From assembly GCF_002872075.1 (NCBI RefSeq), contig NZ_PGGU01000016.1:317009-381008 (forward strand): a stretch of 64,000 nucleotides of DNA, read 5' to 3'. The notes below the pieces were generated by a model. It had not been told where the DNA came from and did not search any database. It was given only the letters and a program-made list of their open reading frames with translations. A program made the translations under genes and the position numbers. Source of the DNA: Microbacterium aurantiacum (GTDB lineage: Bacteria > Actinomycetota > Actinomycetes > Actinomycetales > Microbacteriaceae). The stretch's first letter is position 1, and each line of letters begins with the position of its first letter. Below, piece by piece: positions 1-8,363 of the stretch.

Positions 1-986
1 CCGACGACGAGGCCGACGCCCATGATGCCGGGCAGATCGAGGTTCGACGCCGAGTTGTAGGCGTAGGTGCCCAGGCCCGGCCAGGCGAACACCGACTCGA
101 CGAGCACGGTGCCCGAGAGCAGCGAGCCGAACGCGACGCCGACGACCGTGAGGATCGGCAGCGCCGCACCTCGCAGCACGTAGTCGAGGATGACGCGCAT
201 CGCCGGCAGCCCCTTGGCTCTGGCCGCGCGCACGTAGTCGCTGCCGAGCACCTCCAGCACCGAGGTGCGGATGAACCGGGTGAGCAGGCCGATCGTCACG
301 AGCGACAGCACCATCACCGGCAGGGCCAGGTGCGCCATCGCGTCGACGAATCCGACGCCGTCGCCGTTGAGCAGATAGTCGATCGTGTACAGCCCGGTGA
401 TCCGGGGCGGCGGGGTGATCGACGGTGAGATGCGGCCGGAGCCCGGTGCGATGCGCAACTGAAGGAAGAAGACGTAGAAGCTGACCAGCGCCAGCCAGAA
501 CGTCGGGACGCTCAGGCCTACCAGGGTCACCACCCGGACGATCTGGTCGGTGACGAGCCCGCGCCGGTACGCGGCGAGGGTGCCGAGCACCACGCTGACC
601 GCGAGACTGACGACGATGGCGCACATCGCGATCTCGATCGTCGCCGGTACCGCGGTGGCGAGATCGCTGGTCACCGGACGGCCGGTGACCAGCGAGTCGC
701 CGAGGTCTCCGCGGAACAGGTTCCCCATGTAGATGAGGTACTGCACCACGAGCGGCTGATCGAGTCCGTGCGCCCGGATGAACGCCTCCCGGGTCTCCGG
801 GTTCTGCGAGGCGCCCTCGCCGAGCGCCGCCGAGACCGGATCGCCAGGAACGAGGTTCGTGAGCGCGAACGTCACGATGGTCACGCCGAGCAGCAGCAGC
901 GCAGAGGTGCCGATCCGGCGCAGCAGGTACCCGAGAAGCGGGGACCGGCGCCGCTGCGCCTGCTGCCGCACGGCCACGGTCGTCAT
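1..986 (-). CDS. Dipeptide/oligopeptide ABC transporter permease (DppB-like), partial
   Basis: Membrane permease subunit of a peptide/nickel-type ABC importer. It begins at an ATG at 986 and stays open to the window edge, so the C-terminal end is missing; the roughly 328 visible codons are already near the family's usual 310-340. A basic N-terminus (MTTVAVRQQAQRRR) is followed by a first membrane segment and the motif LTNLVPGDPVSAALGEGA, which is typical of DppB/OppB proteins. The start lies 14 bases after the stop of the substrate-binding protein gene, so both belong to one operon that probably continues with a second permease and ATPases beyond the edge. The substrate is not deducible from this fragment. 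Confidence 0.9.
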   Translation of the reverse strand, partial: MTTVAVRQQAQRRRSPLLGYLLRRIGTSALLLLGVTIVTFALTNLVPGDPVSAALGEGASQNPETREAFIRAHGLDQPLVVQYLIYMGNLFRGDLGDSLVTGRPVTSDLATAVPATIEIAMCAIVVSLAVSVVLGTLAAYRRGLVTDQIVRVVTLVGLSVPTFWLALVSFYVFFLQLRIAPGSGRISPSITPPPRITGLYTIDYLLNGDGVGFVDAMAHLALPVMVLSLVTIGLLTRFIRTSVLEVLGSDYVRAARAKGLPAMRVILDYVLRGAALPILTVVGVAFGSLLSGTVLVESVFAWPGLGTYAYNSASNLDLPGIMGVGLVV

Positions 987-1000
987 GACGGTGGCCCCGC

Positions 1001-2587
1001 TCAGCCGGCTGGGGCGATCTCGGCGATGTCCATCTCCCAGACCGAGTTGTACACGGCGCCGGAGACGTCATCCGCCGTCGAGATGTTGCGACCGGGGACG
1101 ATCAGCGGCACGAAGGGGCCTTCTGCCTGCATCGCCTCGGCGAACTCCGTGAAGGCGGACGTCCGCTGGGCGGGATCCGTCGCGCTGGCGGCCTCTGCCG
1201 CGATGCCGGCGATCGTCGGGTTCGCCTCGGCTGCCCAGCCGCTGCGCAGGCCCACCTTGAGGCCGGGGCCGAAGGGCAGGAAGTTCGCCGAGTCGGCGTA
1301 GTCCGGACCCCAGAACCACAGGCCGAAGCCCTCGGTGCCGTTGACGTACGCGTCGAGTTCGGTGGCGAACGGCGCGGGTGCGAGCTCGACCGTGATGCCC
1401 GCATCCGCCAGCTGGGCCTGCACGCGCTCGGCGAGCGGGGTGAACTCCACTCCGCCCACGGGGTAGTCGTTCGGGAACTGCAGCTTCAGGGTCTGACCCG
1501 TGTAGCCGGCCGCGGCGAGCGCCGCCTCTGCCTTGCCGAGGTCCTGCTCGATGCCGCCGTCCAGCGCGCCTTCGAACCCGGGCGGGATGACGCCCGTCGC
1601 CTGCACGGCACCGGCACCGGCGAGTTCGAGCAGAGCGTCGTAGTCGAGCGCGTAGCGGATCGCCTCGGCGAGCTTGACGTTCGCGAGTTCGCCGGCGACG
1701 GCTTCCGACTGGTTCAGCAGCAGGAAGATGGTCTGGCCGGACGGCACCGACTCCACCTGGAGTCCGCCGCCGAGGTTCGCGACCTGGTCGCCGTTGAGGT
1801 CCATCGCGACCATCGAGTCGCCGCCCTTGAGGTTGGCGAGCTGCGTGGCGCTCTCGGTGACGTTGCGGATGACGACCCGCGAGTAGCCGGCCTCCTCGTC
1901 GCCGTTGTACTCGTCGTTCTTGGTCAGCACGATCTGCGAGGCGAGATCGAGCGTGTCGAGCGTGAACGGCCCGGACCCGGCGGACTCGCCGTCGAGGAAC
2001 TTCTGGGCGCTGTCGCTGCCGTCGATGCTGCCGCCGTTCTCGATCACGACGTCGGAGTTGACGATGCCGAGTGCCGGGTTGGCGAGGATCGCTGGCAGCT
2101 GCAGCAGCGGCGTCTCGGTGGTGAAGGTGATCGTCTTCTCGTCGACCTCCGCGATGGTCACACCGGCCAGCAGGAAGTTCGGCTTCGCGTCGGCCATCCC
2201 CTGGATGCGCTGCAGCGTGAACACCACGTCCTTCGCCTCGACCGGCGTTCCGTCGGAGAAGACGCGATCGCCTTCGAGCGTGAAGGTGAACTCGGTCGCG
2301 GCGTCGTTCTGCTCCCACGAGGCGAGCCCGGGGACCGGGGTGGACACGTCGGAACCCTCGAAGTCGACGAGCGTCTCGTACAGCGCCTTGGCGAGCATGT
2401 TGCCGGTGGGGTCGTAGGTGTGGCCGGGGTCGGCGGTCTCGACGGTGAACGCGGTGTCGATCACGAGCGAGTCCCCGGCGGCGGAGTCACCGCCGTTGTT
2501 CGCGGAGTTCCCTCCCGAGCAGCCGGCGAGGGCGAGGAGCGCGACGGCTCCCAGGGCGATGAACGATGTGCTTCGGGGCGACATCAT
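1001..2587 (-). CDS. ABC transporter substrate-binding lipoprotein, family 5 (DppA/OppA-like)
   Basis: Extracellular solute-binding lipoprotein that delivers peptides or similar ligands to the adjacent permease. The start is placed at the ATG at 2587 because GGAGG lies just upstream; the open frame extends further but without a better site. The N-terminus is a lipoprotein signal with the lipobox LALAGC followed by a Gly/Ser/Asn-rich linker. The mature protein of about 500 residues has the family 5 layout, with TADPGHTYDPTGNMLAKALY near the N-terminus and VFSDGTPVEAKDVVFTLQRI about 100 residues in, the usual SBP_bac_5 landmark. First gene of the operon with the permease. Ligand unknown. Confidence 0.93.
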   Translation of the reverse strand: MMSPRSTSFIALGAVALLALAGCSGGNSANNGGDSAAGDSLVIDTAFTVETADPGHTYDPTGNMLAKALYETLVDFEGSDVSTPVPGLASWEQNDAATEFTFTLEGDRVFSDGTPVEAKDVVFTLQRIQGMADAKPNFLLAGVTIAEVDEKTITFTTETPLLQLPAILANPALGIVNSDVVIENGGSIDGSDSAQKFLDGESAGSGPFTLDTLDLASQIVLTKNDEYNGDEEAGYSRVVIRNVTESATQLANLKGGDSMVAMDLNGDQVANLGGGLQVESVPSGQTIFLLLNQSEAVAGELANVKLAEAIRYALDYDALLELAGAGAVQATGVIPPGFEGALDGGIEQDLGKAEAALAAAGYTGQTLKLQFPNDYPVGGVEFTPLAERVQAQLADAGITVELAPAPFATELDAYVNGTEGFGLWFWGPDYADSANFLPFGPGLKVGLRSGWAAEANPTIAGIAAEAASATDPAQRTSAFTEFAEAMQAEGPFVPLIVPGRNISTADDVSGAVYNSVWEMDIAEIAPAG

Positions 2588-2735
2588 GGCGGCCTCCAAG
2601 GGCGAGGAGTACATTCGGGTAGGTCGACATCGAGTGGACGACCGGGTTCAGATTCCCACGATAGGCGGCGATCCGTCTATCAAGAATGGGTAACGCTGTC
2701 ACGATCTGGTGCCAACCACACCTACAAGGAGCATT
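2588..2735. promoter_or_regulatory. Divergent intergenic region, ABC importer / Lrp-type regulator
   Basis: This spacer separates the minus-strand importer operon from the plus-strand Lrp/AsnC-type regulator. It must hold both promoters and is the natural place for an operator of the regulator. I see the two ribosome-binding sites at its ends (GGAGG before 2587, AAGGAG before 2736) but no clear operator palindrome. Confidence 0.4.
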
Positions 2736-3323
2736 ATGTCCAGCAGAGTCTCGGAAGTCCCGAAGCAATCTGGACGAAGTGCCATGCCGCTGGACGACGT
2801 GTCCTACAGAATCCTCGATGTGCTGCGTGACAACGGCCGGGTCTCGATCGCGTCGCTCGCCGAACGGGTGGGCATCTCGAGGGCCAGCGCCTATACGCGG
2901 ATGGAGACGCTCGTGCACGACGGGGTGATCACCGGGTTCAGCGCGCGGGTGGATCCGGCCAAGGCCGGGCTCTCGATCGCCGCGCTCGTGTTCGTGACGG
3001 TGATGCCGCAGGCCTGGGAGTCCTTCCGCGAGCAGGTCACTGAGATGCCGGACGTCGAATGGTGCGCCATCACCACCGGCGAGCACGACGCGATGCTCCT
3101 GATCCGTGCCGTCGACGTCAGCGGCGTGCACGAGTTCTCCACGGGAGTCATCGCGCAGCTGCCGGAGGTGCGCACGGTCGTCAGCGTCGTGGTGCTGGAC
3201 GAAGTGATCCGCCGGGCGTACCTGCTGCCGTCGGACCTTCCGGAGCGCCGCACCGAGATCCCGCTGGGCATGACCCGCTGGACGCCGGCGTCTCCCGGCC
3301 GCGACACGCTGCCGCCGCGCTGA
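2736..3323 (+). CDS. Lrp/AsnC family transcriptional regulator
   Basis: DNA-binding regulator of the feast/famine family. The start at 2736 is chosen because AAGGAG sits five bases upstream; a GTG at 2709 is possible but lacks such a site. About residues 20-70 form the AsnC-type winged helix (LDDVSYRILDVLRDNGRVS, then SIASLAERVGISRASAYTRM). The rest is the RAM ligand-binding domain with the EWCAITTGEHDAMLLIRAVD segment. The protein is about 195 residues, slightly longer than the usual 150-170 through terminal extensions. It is divergent from the peptide importer, so it plausibly controls that operon; this is inferred from position only. Confidence 0.88.
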   Translation: MSSRVSEVPKQSGRSAMPLDDVSYRILDVLRDNGRVSIASLAERVGISRASAYTRMETLVHDGVITGFSARVDPAKAGLSIAALVFVTVMPQAWESFREQVTEMPDVEWCAITTGEHDAMLLIRAVDVSGVHEFSTGVIAQLPEVRTVVSVVVLDEVIRRAYLLPSDLPERRTEIPLGMTRWTPASPGRDTLPPR

Positions 3324-3332
3324 TCGGCTTTC

Positions 3333-3692
3333 TCAGCCCGCGAGGATCTCCTCGCACACGCTGAGCTGGGGAAGCCCGTGCATCTCGTAGTGCTCGACCA
3401 GACGGATCGCTCCGTCGTCGGTCAGCTCCAGGTCGCTCTCGCCATCGCCGGTGACGACCGCACCGGATGCGGCGAGCACGTGCACGAAGGAGACCCAGAT
3501 GGTGTCGCCCGTGCGGGTGCCGACGAACTTCCCGAATGTGACGGTGTCACCCTCGTACCCGCCCCAGATCGCGCCGTCGCGTTCGAAGTATTCGAAGATG
3601 CTCGGAGCCTCGTGATCGACCGCCGAGGTCGTCGACGACACCATCCGGAATCGGCGGCCGTCGAGGGAGGCGATGCGTGCGGGGGAAGTCAT
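3333..3692 (-). CDS. Small conserved protein resembling Bacillus 'N-acetylglutamate synthase-like' family
   Basis: A 119-residue soluble protein from an ATG at 3692. It contains SLDGRRFRMVSSTTSAVDHE, FEYFERDGAIWGGYEGDTV and IRLVEHYEM segments. This pattern (DGRxFRxVS, a short beta-rich core, GxxxWGxYxGxxV, C-terminal H/E-rich strand) resembles small proteins often labelled N-acetylglutamate synthase in Bacillus, a label with little biochemical support and no relation to ArgA. No signal peptide or membrane segment is visible. It converges with the Lrp gene (stops ten bases apart) and is divergent from the next gene. Function unknown. Confidence 0.75.
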   Translation of the reverse strand: MTSPARIASLDGRRFRMVSSTTSAVDHEAPSIFEYFERDGAIWGGYEGDTVTFGKFVGTRTGDTIWVSFVHVLAASGAVVTGDGESDLELTDDGAIRLVEHYEMHGLPQLSVCEEILAG

Positions 3693-3845
3693 GCTCCGAT
3701 TATGGAGGAGCCGCCCGAAGACGCTCGGGCGGGTTCTTCGGGTGTCTCCTGCGGCCACCCGGCGCACGAACGAGGCGAGACGAAACGTTCGCCGAAGCTC
3801 CCGTGGGGTGCGTTTTGTCTGACGCACGCAGGTACCGTGGGTCGC

Positions 3846-4832
3846 ATGCGATGGACGTCTGACACCTCGGCCGGAGACTGGCTGCGCGAGCGGCTCGACG
3901 ACGGCCCTCCGACGGATGCCTGGACGATGCACGTCGTCGTGCCGCGCGGATACCCGGCGTATGCGCGCGTGTTCCACCCCGCGCACCGCGACCGCCCGGT
4001 CGGAGACGAGTGGCCCGGACTCCCCTACGATGCGCACCGCGACGCGTGGGATGCCTTCCAGGCACGCGACCCGGAGATCATCGGTGATCGGGTGAGCTGG
4101 ACCGACACCGCCGCATCCATGGGCACGACGATGCATCCCGGAGCTCAGTGGCAGCACCTCGTCGCGCCAGGGCGCATCATCGAGAACGAGGACGGGCCCC
4201 GGGACAGCGCGGGATGGCGGTACTTGGATCCGCCGATCGGTCGGCTGGAGATCGAGCCGCTCGCCGCCGTCGCCGAGCACCTCGTCACGCACACGTCGAC
4301 CCCGGATGCCGGCTGGGCCGCCGTCTGGGAGGGGTGGGGCGGCCTCCTCGGATTCCGCGGCCACGGCCCGTCACGAGGGTTCTACTCCTTCAGCGACGAC
4401 CCGAACCATCAGGCGATGCTCGATCGCAGCGGCCGCGACCCCTTCAACAGCGTGTTCCGGAGAAAGACGTGGCAGGAGGGGATCCTCTCCCGCGAGATCT
4501 CCGAGGGCCCGAGGCTCCAACTCCCCCATCGGGGGCACGTCTTGTTCTCTGCCGCACCGCGGTCCTTCGCGCACCCCGACTGGATCCTCGACGCACCCTG
4601 GCGGGACCGGCCGGCCGAAGAGCACGGCTTCCCGCCGTCGGCGCAGAGTCCCAGCATCCTGTGGCCCGACGACCATGCCTGGGTGCTGGTCAGCGAGGTT
4701 GACTTCGATTCGACGATCATCGCGGGGTCCGTGGAGCTGGTCGAGGCGATCCGCGCCGACGATCGCCTCGAGGCCTTCCCGATCGACGAGGGTTCCGAGC
4801 TCACCTGGGATGCGGATGAGGTGAACGCGTGA
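3846..4832 (+). CDS. Conserved hypothetical protein, Trp-rich
   Basis: A 328-residue soluble protein without recognisable catalytic motifs. The start at the ATG at 3846 (MRWTSDTSAGDWLRERL) removes an implausible upstream extension present in the open frame. It is rich in Trp, Pro and Asp and contains VVPRGYPAYARVFHPAHR, WEGWGGLLGF and a C-terminal ILWPDDHAWVLVSEVDFDST segment, a style I associate with actinobacterial proteins of unknown function. It overlaps the following membrane-protein gene by four bases (GTGA), so the two are translationally coupled and may act together. Confidence 0.75.
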   Translation: MRWTSDTSAGDWLRERLDDGPPTDAWTMHVVVPRGYPAYARVFHPAHRDRPVGDEWPGLPYDAHRDAWDAFQARDPEIIGDRVSWTDTAASMGTTMHPGAQWQHLVAPGRIIENEDGPRDSAGWRYLDPPIGRLEIEPLAAVAEHLVTHTSTPDAGWAAVWEGWGGLLGFRGHGPSRGFYSFSDDPNHQAMLDRSGRDPFNSVFRRKTWQEGILSREISEGPRLQLPHRGHVLFSAAPRSFAHPDWILDAPWRDRPAEEHGFPPSAQSPSILWPDDHAWVLVSEVDFDSTIIAGSVELVEAIRADDRLEAFPIDEGSELTWDADEVNA

Positions 4833-5941
4833 CCGCTCCGCAGCCGTCGGTGGCCTTCGACGCCCGCCCGCTCACGGAGCCGGTCGACGCGCGCGCGGTG
4901 AGCGCCTTCGCCGCCGAACTGCGGGCACGAGGCTCATCCGGGGCGTCGGCGTCGACTGTCATCGCCGTCGTCGCGCTGGTCATCGCCGGGATGGTGTTCA
5001 TTCCGGTCGCATCGACGATCGCCCTCGCGATGAGCGCGTCCAGCAGATCGCCGTGGATCGCTGCCATCCCGCTGGCCGTCCTCGCCGCGATCCTCATCGG
5101 CGGCGGCGTACTGGCATGGTTCGGCTATCGCGGCGCGCGCGAGCGGCGCTACCGCCTCAACCGCTTCGCTCAGGCGAACGGCATGAGCTACGAGGCGAAG
5201 GTCGCCGACCCGCCCCTGCCCGGCATGATCTTCAGCATCGGTGGCGGACGCGTCGCGAAGGATCTGGTGCGCGGCACCGCACCGCGGTTCGTCGAGTTCG
5301 GCAACTATCAGTACACGGTGAAGTCGGGGAAGAACTCGACCACCTACACCTGGGGCTACGTCGCCGTGAAGCTCGATGTGCCGCTGCCGAACATCGTGCT
5401 CGACGCCGAGGGCAACAACTCCGTGTTCGGGTCCAACCTGCCGGCGTCGTTCCACAAGGAGCAGCGCCTCTCCCTCGAGGGCGACTTCGACAGGTACTTC
5501 ACGCTGTACTGCCCGGCCGGCTACGAACGCGACGCTCTCTACCTGTTCACGCCCGACATCATGGCGCGCTTCATCGACAACGCCGCGCAGCTCGACGTCG
5601 AGATCGTCGACGACTGGCTGTTCCTGTACACGAAACGCCAGGTCACCACGCTGGATTCGGCGACCTGGGCGTGGCTCTTCGGGGCCGTCGGCGCGCTGAT
5701 CACGAAGTTCGACCAGTGGGCGCGCTGGCGCGATGAGCGGCTGCTGCTGGAGAACCCGGGTGTCGCGGCATCCGCACCGGGTACCCATCAGGCGCTGCCG
5801 TTCGCGGCTCCCGCCGGAATGCTGACGCCTCCCCCGGGTGTCGCGGCGCAGGGGCGTCGCCTGAAGCGGCGCTTCACCTGGGTGCCGATCGTGGTCATGG
5901 CCGCGTTCGGCATGCTCTGGTTCTGGATGCAGCTGCGCTGA
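4829..5941 (+). CDS. Hypothetical membrane protein
   Basis: A 370-residue protein starting with a GTG that overlaps the upstream stop codon. Two hydrophobic segments lie near residues 45-75 and 80-105 (VIAVVALVIAGMVFIPVAST and IAAIPLAVLAAILIGGGVLA), followed by a large cytoplasmic domain of about 230 residues and a last membrane segment near the C-terminus (WVPIVVMAAFGMLWFWMQLR). The middle domain has YQYTVKSGKNSTTYTWGYVA and a run of aromatic strands. This arrangement is seen in actinobacterial proteins of unknown role. Coupled to the preceding gene. Confidence 0.75.
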   Translation: MTAPQPSVAFDARPLTEPVDARAVSAFAAELRARGSSGASASTVIAVVALVIAGMVFIPVASTIALAMSASSRSPWIAAIPLAVLAAILIGGGVLAWFGYRGARERRYRLNRFAQANGMSYEAKVADPPLPGMIFSIGGGRVAKDLVRGTAPRFVEFGNYQYTVKSGKNSTTYTWGYVAVKLDVPLPNIVLDAEGNNSVFGSNLPASFHKEQRLSLEGDFDRYFTLYCPAGYERDALYLFTPDIMARFIDNAAQLDVEIVDDWLFLYTKRQVTTLDSATWAWLFGAVGALITKFDQWARWRDERLLLENPGVAASAPGTHQALPFAAPAGMLTPPPGVAAQGRRLKRRFTWVPIVVMAAFGMLWFWMQLR

Positions 5942-5948
5942 ACCGGGC

Positions 5949-6012
5949 GAGGGGGCAAGACCGGGTGTCGGGGTGGGCGCCTGTGGGGACAGACGTCCAC
6001 CCCGTCCCCCCT
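5949..6012. terminator. Imperfect inverted repeat between convergent genes
   Basis: The 202-base gap between convergent genes holds two nested inverted pairs: GAGGGGG (5949-5955) with CCCCCTC (6006-6012), and GGGGTGG (5970-5976) with CCACCCC (5997-6003). It could fold as a bidirectional terminator. No T-run follows, as is common at high GC. I see nothing else in this gap. Confidence 0.4.
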
Positions 6013-6143
6013 CGGGATCAGAAGAGAATCGACTCCCCCTCCGAACGACGGCAGAGCCGTCAACGCCGGCGATCAGCTGGGGACTGACACTTCACGGCGC
6101 GTGTGGGAAAGGGTATACCCGCCCAGGTTGCGCGCGGTTGCGT

Positions 6144-6545
6144 TCATGCGCCTGCATGCGACGCGAGGCCGAAGTACTCCAGCTCGGCCTCGCTCAGCAT
6201 CCGGGAGCGGATGAGGAATCGCATACCGGTCGGCCCCTCGACCGAGAAGCCCGCGCCACGTCCCGGTACGACGTCGATCGTGAGATGCGTGTACTTCCAG
6301 TACTCGAACTGCGACTCCGACATGAAGACCTCGACAGGTGCATCCAGTCCCACGTCGAGTGCACCCAGCAGCACATCGCTCGGGCCGGTGAGGAACATCC
6401 CCACCGGGTAGCACATGGGTGATGAGCCGTCGCAGCATCCACCCGACTGATGGAACATCAGGGGTCCGTGCTGCATCGAGAGCTCGCGGACGAGGAATGC
6501 GGCGGCATCCGTCACGGCGACCCGCTCCTTTTGACTGCCGGCCAT
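6144..6545 (-). CDS. DUF779 domain-containing protein
   Basis: A 133-residue protein from the ATG at 6545. It carries the DUF779 hallmarks: a Cys-rich stretch MFHQSGGCCDGSSPMCYPVG near residue 35, a DVLLG segment, and FEYWKYTHLTIDVVPGRGAG followed by FSVEGPTGMRFLIRSRML. DUF779 genes are regularly found next to aldehyde dehydrogenase genes of the ExaC/AldB type in actinobacteria and proteobacteria, as here, where it follows the dehydrogenase by 62 bases in the same direction. The conserved cysteines suggest a metal or redox role, but the biochemical function is not established. Confidence 0.88.
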   Translation of the reverse strand: MAGSQKERVAVTDAAAFLVRELSMQHGPLMFHQSGGCCDGSSPMCYPVGMFLTGPSDVLLGALDVGLDAPVEVFMSESQFEYWKYTHLTIDVVPGRGAGFSVEGPTGMRFLIRSRMLSEAELEYFGLASHAGA

Positions 6546-6607
6546 GTCGCCCCCTTTCTCGTGTCGGATCCCGGCGGATGCCGAAGCGCCCGCCGGGCGG
6601 ATGCGAT

Positions 6608-8158
6608 TCAGAAGAAGCCCATCGGGCCCTCCGCGTAGGAGACGAGGAGGTTCTTCGTCTGCTGGTAGTGATCGAGCATCATCTTGTGGTTCTCGCGACC
6701 GATGCCGGACTGCTTGTACCCGCCGAACGCGGCATGCGCCGGGTACTGGTGGTAGGTGTTGGTCCACACCCGACCCGCCTCGATCGCCCGTCCCGCGCGG
6801 TAGGCGGTGTCGCCACTGCGGCTCCAGACACCGGCGCCGAGGCCGTACAGGGTGTCGTTGGCGATGGAGATCGCGTCGTCGAACCCGTCGAAGCTCGTGA
6901 CCGAAAGCACCGGGCCGAAGATCTCCTCCTGGAAGATGCGCATGTCGTTCGTGCCCTCGAAGACGGTCGGAGCGACGTAGTAGCCCTCGCTGAGGTCGCC
7001 GCCGAGGTCGACCCGCTCGCCGCCGGTGAGAAGACGCGCACCGCCCTGCGTGCCGATGTCGATGTAGCTGAGGATCTTCTCCAGCTGGTCGTTCGATGCC
7101 TGCGCGCCGATCATCGTGGCGGGGTCGAGCGGGTTGCCCTGCACGACCTTCTTCACCCGCTCGAGTCCGTCCGCGAGGAAGCCATCATAGATCGAGCGCT
7201 GGATGAGGGCGCGGGACGGGCATGTGCACACCTCCCCCTGATTCAGGGCGAACATCGTGAAGCCCTCGAGCGCCTTGTCGTAGAAGGGGTCGGTGGTCGA
7301 ACGCGCGACATCCTCGAAGAAGACGTTCGGGCTCTTTCCACCCAGCTCGAGCGTGACGGGGATCAGATTCTGAGAGGCGTACTGCATGATCAGGCGCCCG
7401 GTCGTGGTCTCACCGGTGAAGGCGACCTTGCGGATGCGCTTGTGCTGGGCGAGCGGCGCACCCGCCTCGATGCCGAAGCCGTTGACGATGTTGACGACGC
7501 CGGCGGGGAGCAGATCGCCGATGATCTCGAAGAGGAAGAGCAGGGATGCGGGGGTCTGCTCCGCGGGCTTGATGACGATGCAGTTGCCCGCGGCGAGCGC
7601 CGGCGCCAGCTTCCACACGGCCATCAGGATCGGGAAGTTCCACGGGATGATCTGCCCGACCACGCCGAGCGGCTCGTGGAAGTGGTAGGCGACGGTGTTC
7701 TCGTCGAGCTGGCTGATCCCGCCCTCCTGCGCCCGCAGCACACCCGCGAAGTAGCGGAAGTGATCGATCGCGAGGGGGATGTCGGCGGCGAGCGTCTCGC
7801 GCACCGGCTTGCCGTTCTCCCAGGTCTCCGCGACGGCGATCTCCTCGAGGTGCTGCTCGATCCGGTCGGCGATCCTGTTCAGGACGACGGCGCGTTCGGC
7901 CGGACTGGTCTTCCCCCAGCCCGCGAACGCCTTCCAGGCGACATCGACAGCCCGGTCGATGTCTTCGCTGGTCCCGCGTCCGACCTCGGTGAACGGCTTG
8001 CCGTTGACGGGGCTGATGTTCTCGAAGTACTGCCCCTTCGCGGGTTCGACGAACTCGCCGCCGATGTAGTGGCCGTACCGGGGACGATAGTTCGCGACGG
8101 CTCCGGGCTGACCGGGGGCGGCGTAGGCGGTGGACACGTCTTCTTCGACGATGGTCAT
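6608..8158 (-). CDS. NAD(P)+-dependent aldehyde dehydrogenase (ExaC/AldB type)
   Basis: Cytoplasmic enzyme oxidising aldehydes, probably acetaldehyde, to the acid. It is 516 residues from the ATG at 8158, the usual size. Visible motifs are the cofactor segment [11 protein letters not shown], the general-base segment [15 protein letters not shown], and the catalytic cysteine in [15 protein letters not shown], with the double Cys typical of the AldB/ExaC branch. The C-terminus ends in EGPMGFF as in many homologues. It forms an operon with the DUF779 gene downstream and sits after a GAF-type regulator gene; the spacer in front of it holds a strong hairpin and operator-like palindromes. Confidence 0.94.
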   Translation of the reverse strand: MTIVEEDVSTAYAAPGQPGAVANYRPRYGHYIGGEFVEPAKGQYFENISPVNGKPFTEVGRGTSEDIDRAVDVAWKAFAGWGKTSPAERAVVLNRIADRIEQHLEEIAVAETWENGKPVRETLAADIPLAIDHFRYFAGVLRAQEGGISQLDENTVAYHFHEPLGVVGQIIPWNFPILMAVWKLAPALAAGNCIVIKPAEQTPASLLFLFEIIGDLLPAGVVNIVNGFGIEAGAPLAQHKRIRKVAFTGETTTGRLIMQYASQNLIPVTLELGGKSPNVFFEDVARSTTDPFYDKALEGFTMFALNQGEVCTCPSRALIQRSIYDGFLADGLERVKKVVQGNPLDPATMIGAQASNDQLEKILSYIDIGTQGGARLLTGGERVDLGGDLSEGYYVAPTVFEGTNDMRIFQEEIFGPVLSVTSFDGFDDAISIANDTLYGLGAGVWSRSGDTAYRAGRAIEAGRVWTNTYHQYPAHAAFGGYKQSGIGRENHKMMLDHYQQTKNLLVSYAEGPMGFF

Positions 8159-8225
8159 CCTGACTCCTTCGACGGGCCGCGGCTTCGGTGCTCTGCGGCT
8201 GTGCTCAGAACGTAGCTCCGCCGGG

Positions 8226-8250
8226 GTTGCGCGAGGATGCGCAACGTTGC
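8226..8250. promoter_or_regulatory. Operator-like palindromes upstream of the aldehyde dehydrogenase
   Basis: Directly seen: GTTGCGC (8226-8232) and GCGCAAC (8239-8245) form a perfect 7-bp inverted repeat, overlapped by the 10-bp palindrome GCAACGTTGC (8241-8250). The site lies about 70-90 bases before the dehydrogenase start. By position it is a candidate binding site for the GAF-domain regulator encoded just upstream; binding is inference. Confidence 0.5.
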
Positions 8251-8282
8251 GGGTACTTGCGCCCGGCCGGGTCAGCTCGTTC

Positions 8283-8337
8283 CCGTCGCGAAATGTCCCG
8301 GTATTCGCGCTGAACACCGGGCCTTTTCGCGACGGGA
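8283..8337. terminator. Nested perfect hairpin between regulator and aldehyde dehydrogenase genes
   Basis: CCCGTCGCGAAA (8283-8294) pairs perfectly with TTTCGCGACGGG (8326-8337). Three bases inside each arm, CCCGGT (8298-8303) pairs with ACCGGG (8317-8322), leaving symmetric 3-base internal loops and a 13-base apical loop. It most simply serves as the terminator of the regulator gene, whose stop is 27 bases away. Placed between two same-direction genes it could also act as an attenuator for the dehydrogenase operon. Confidence 0.6.
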
Positions 8338-8363
8338 GCGGTGGATGCTGGCGCCGCGGGTCG

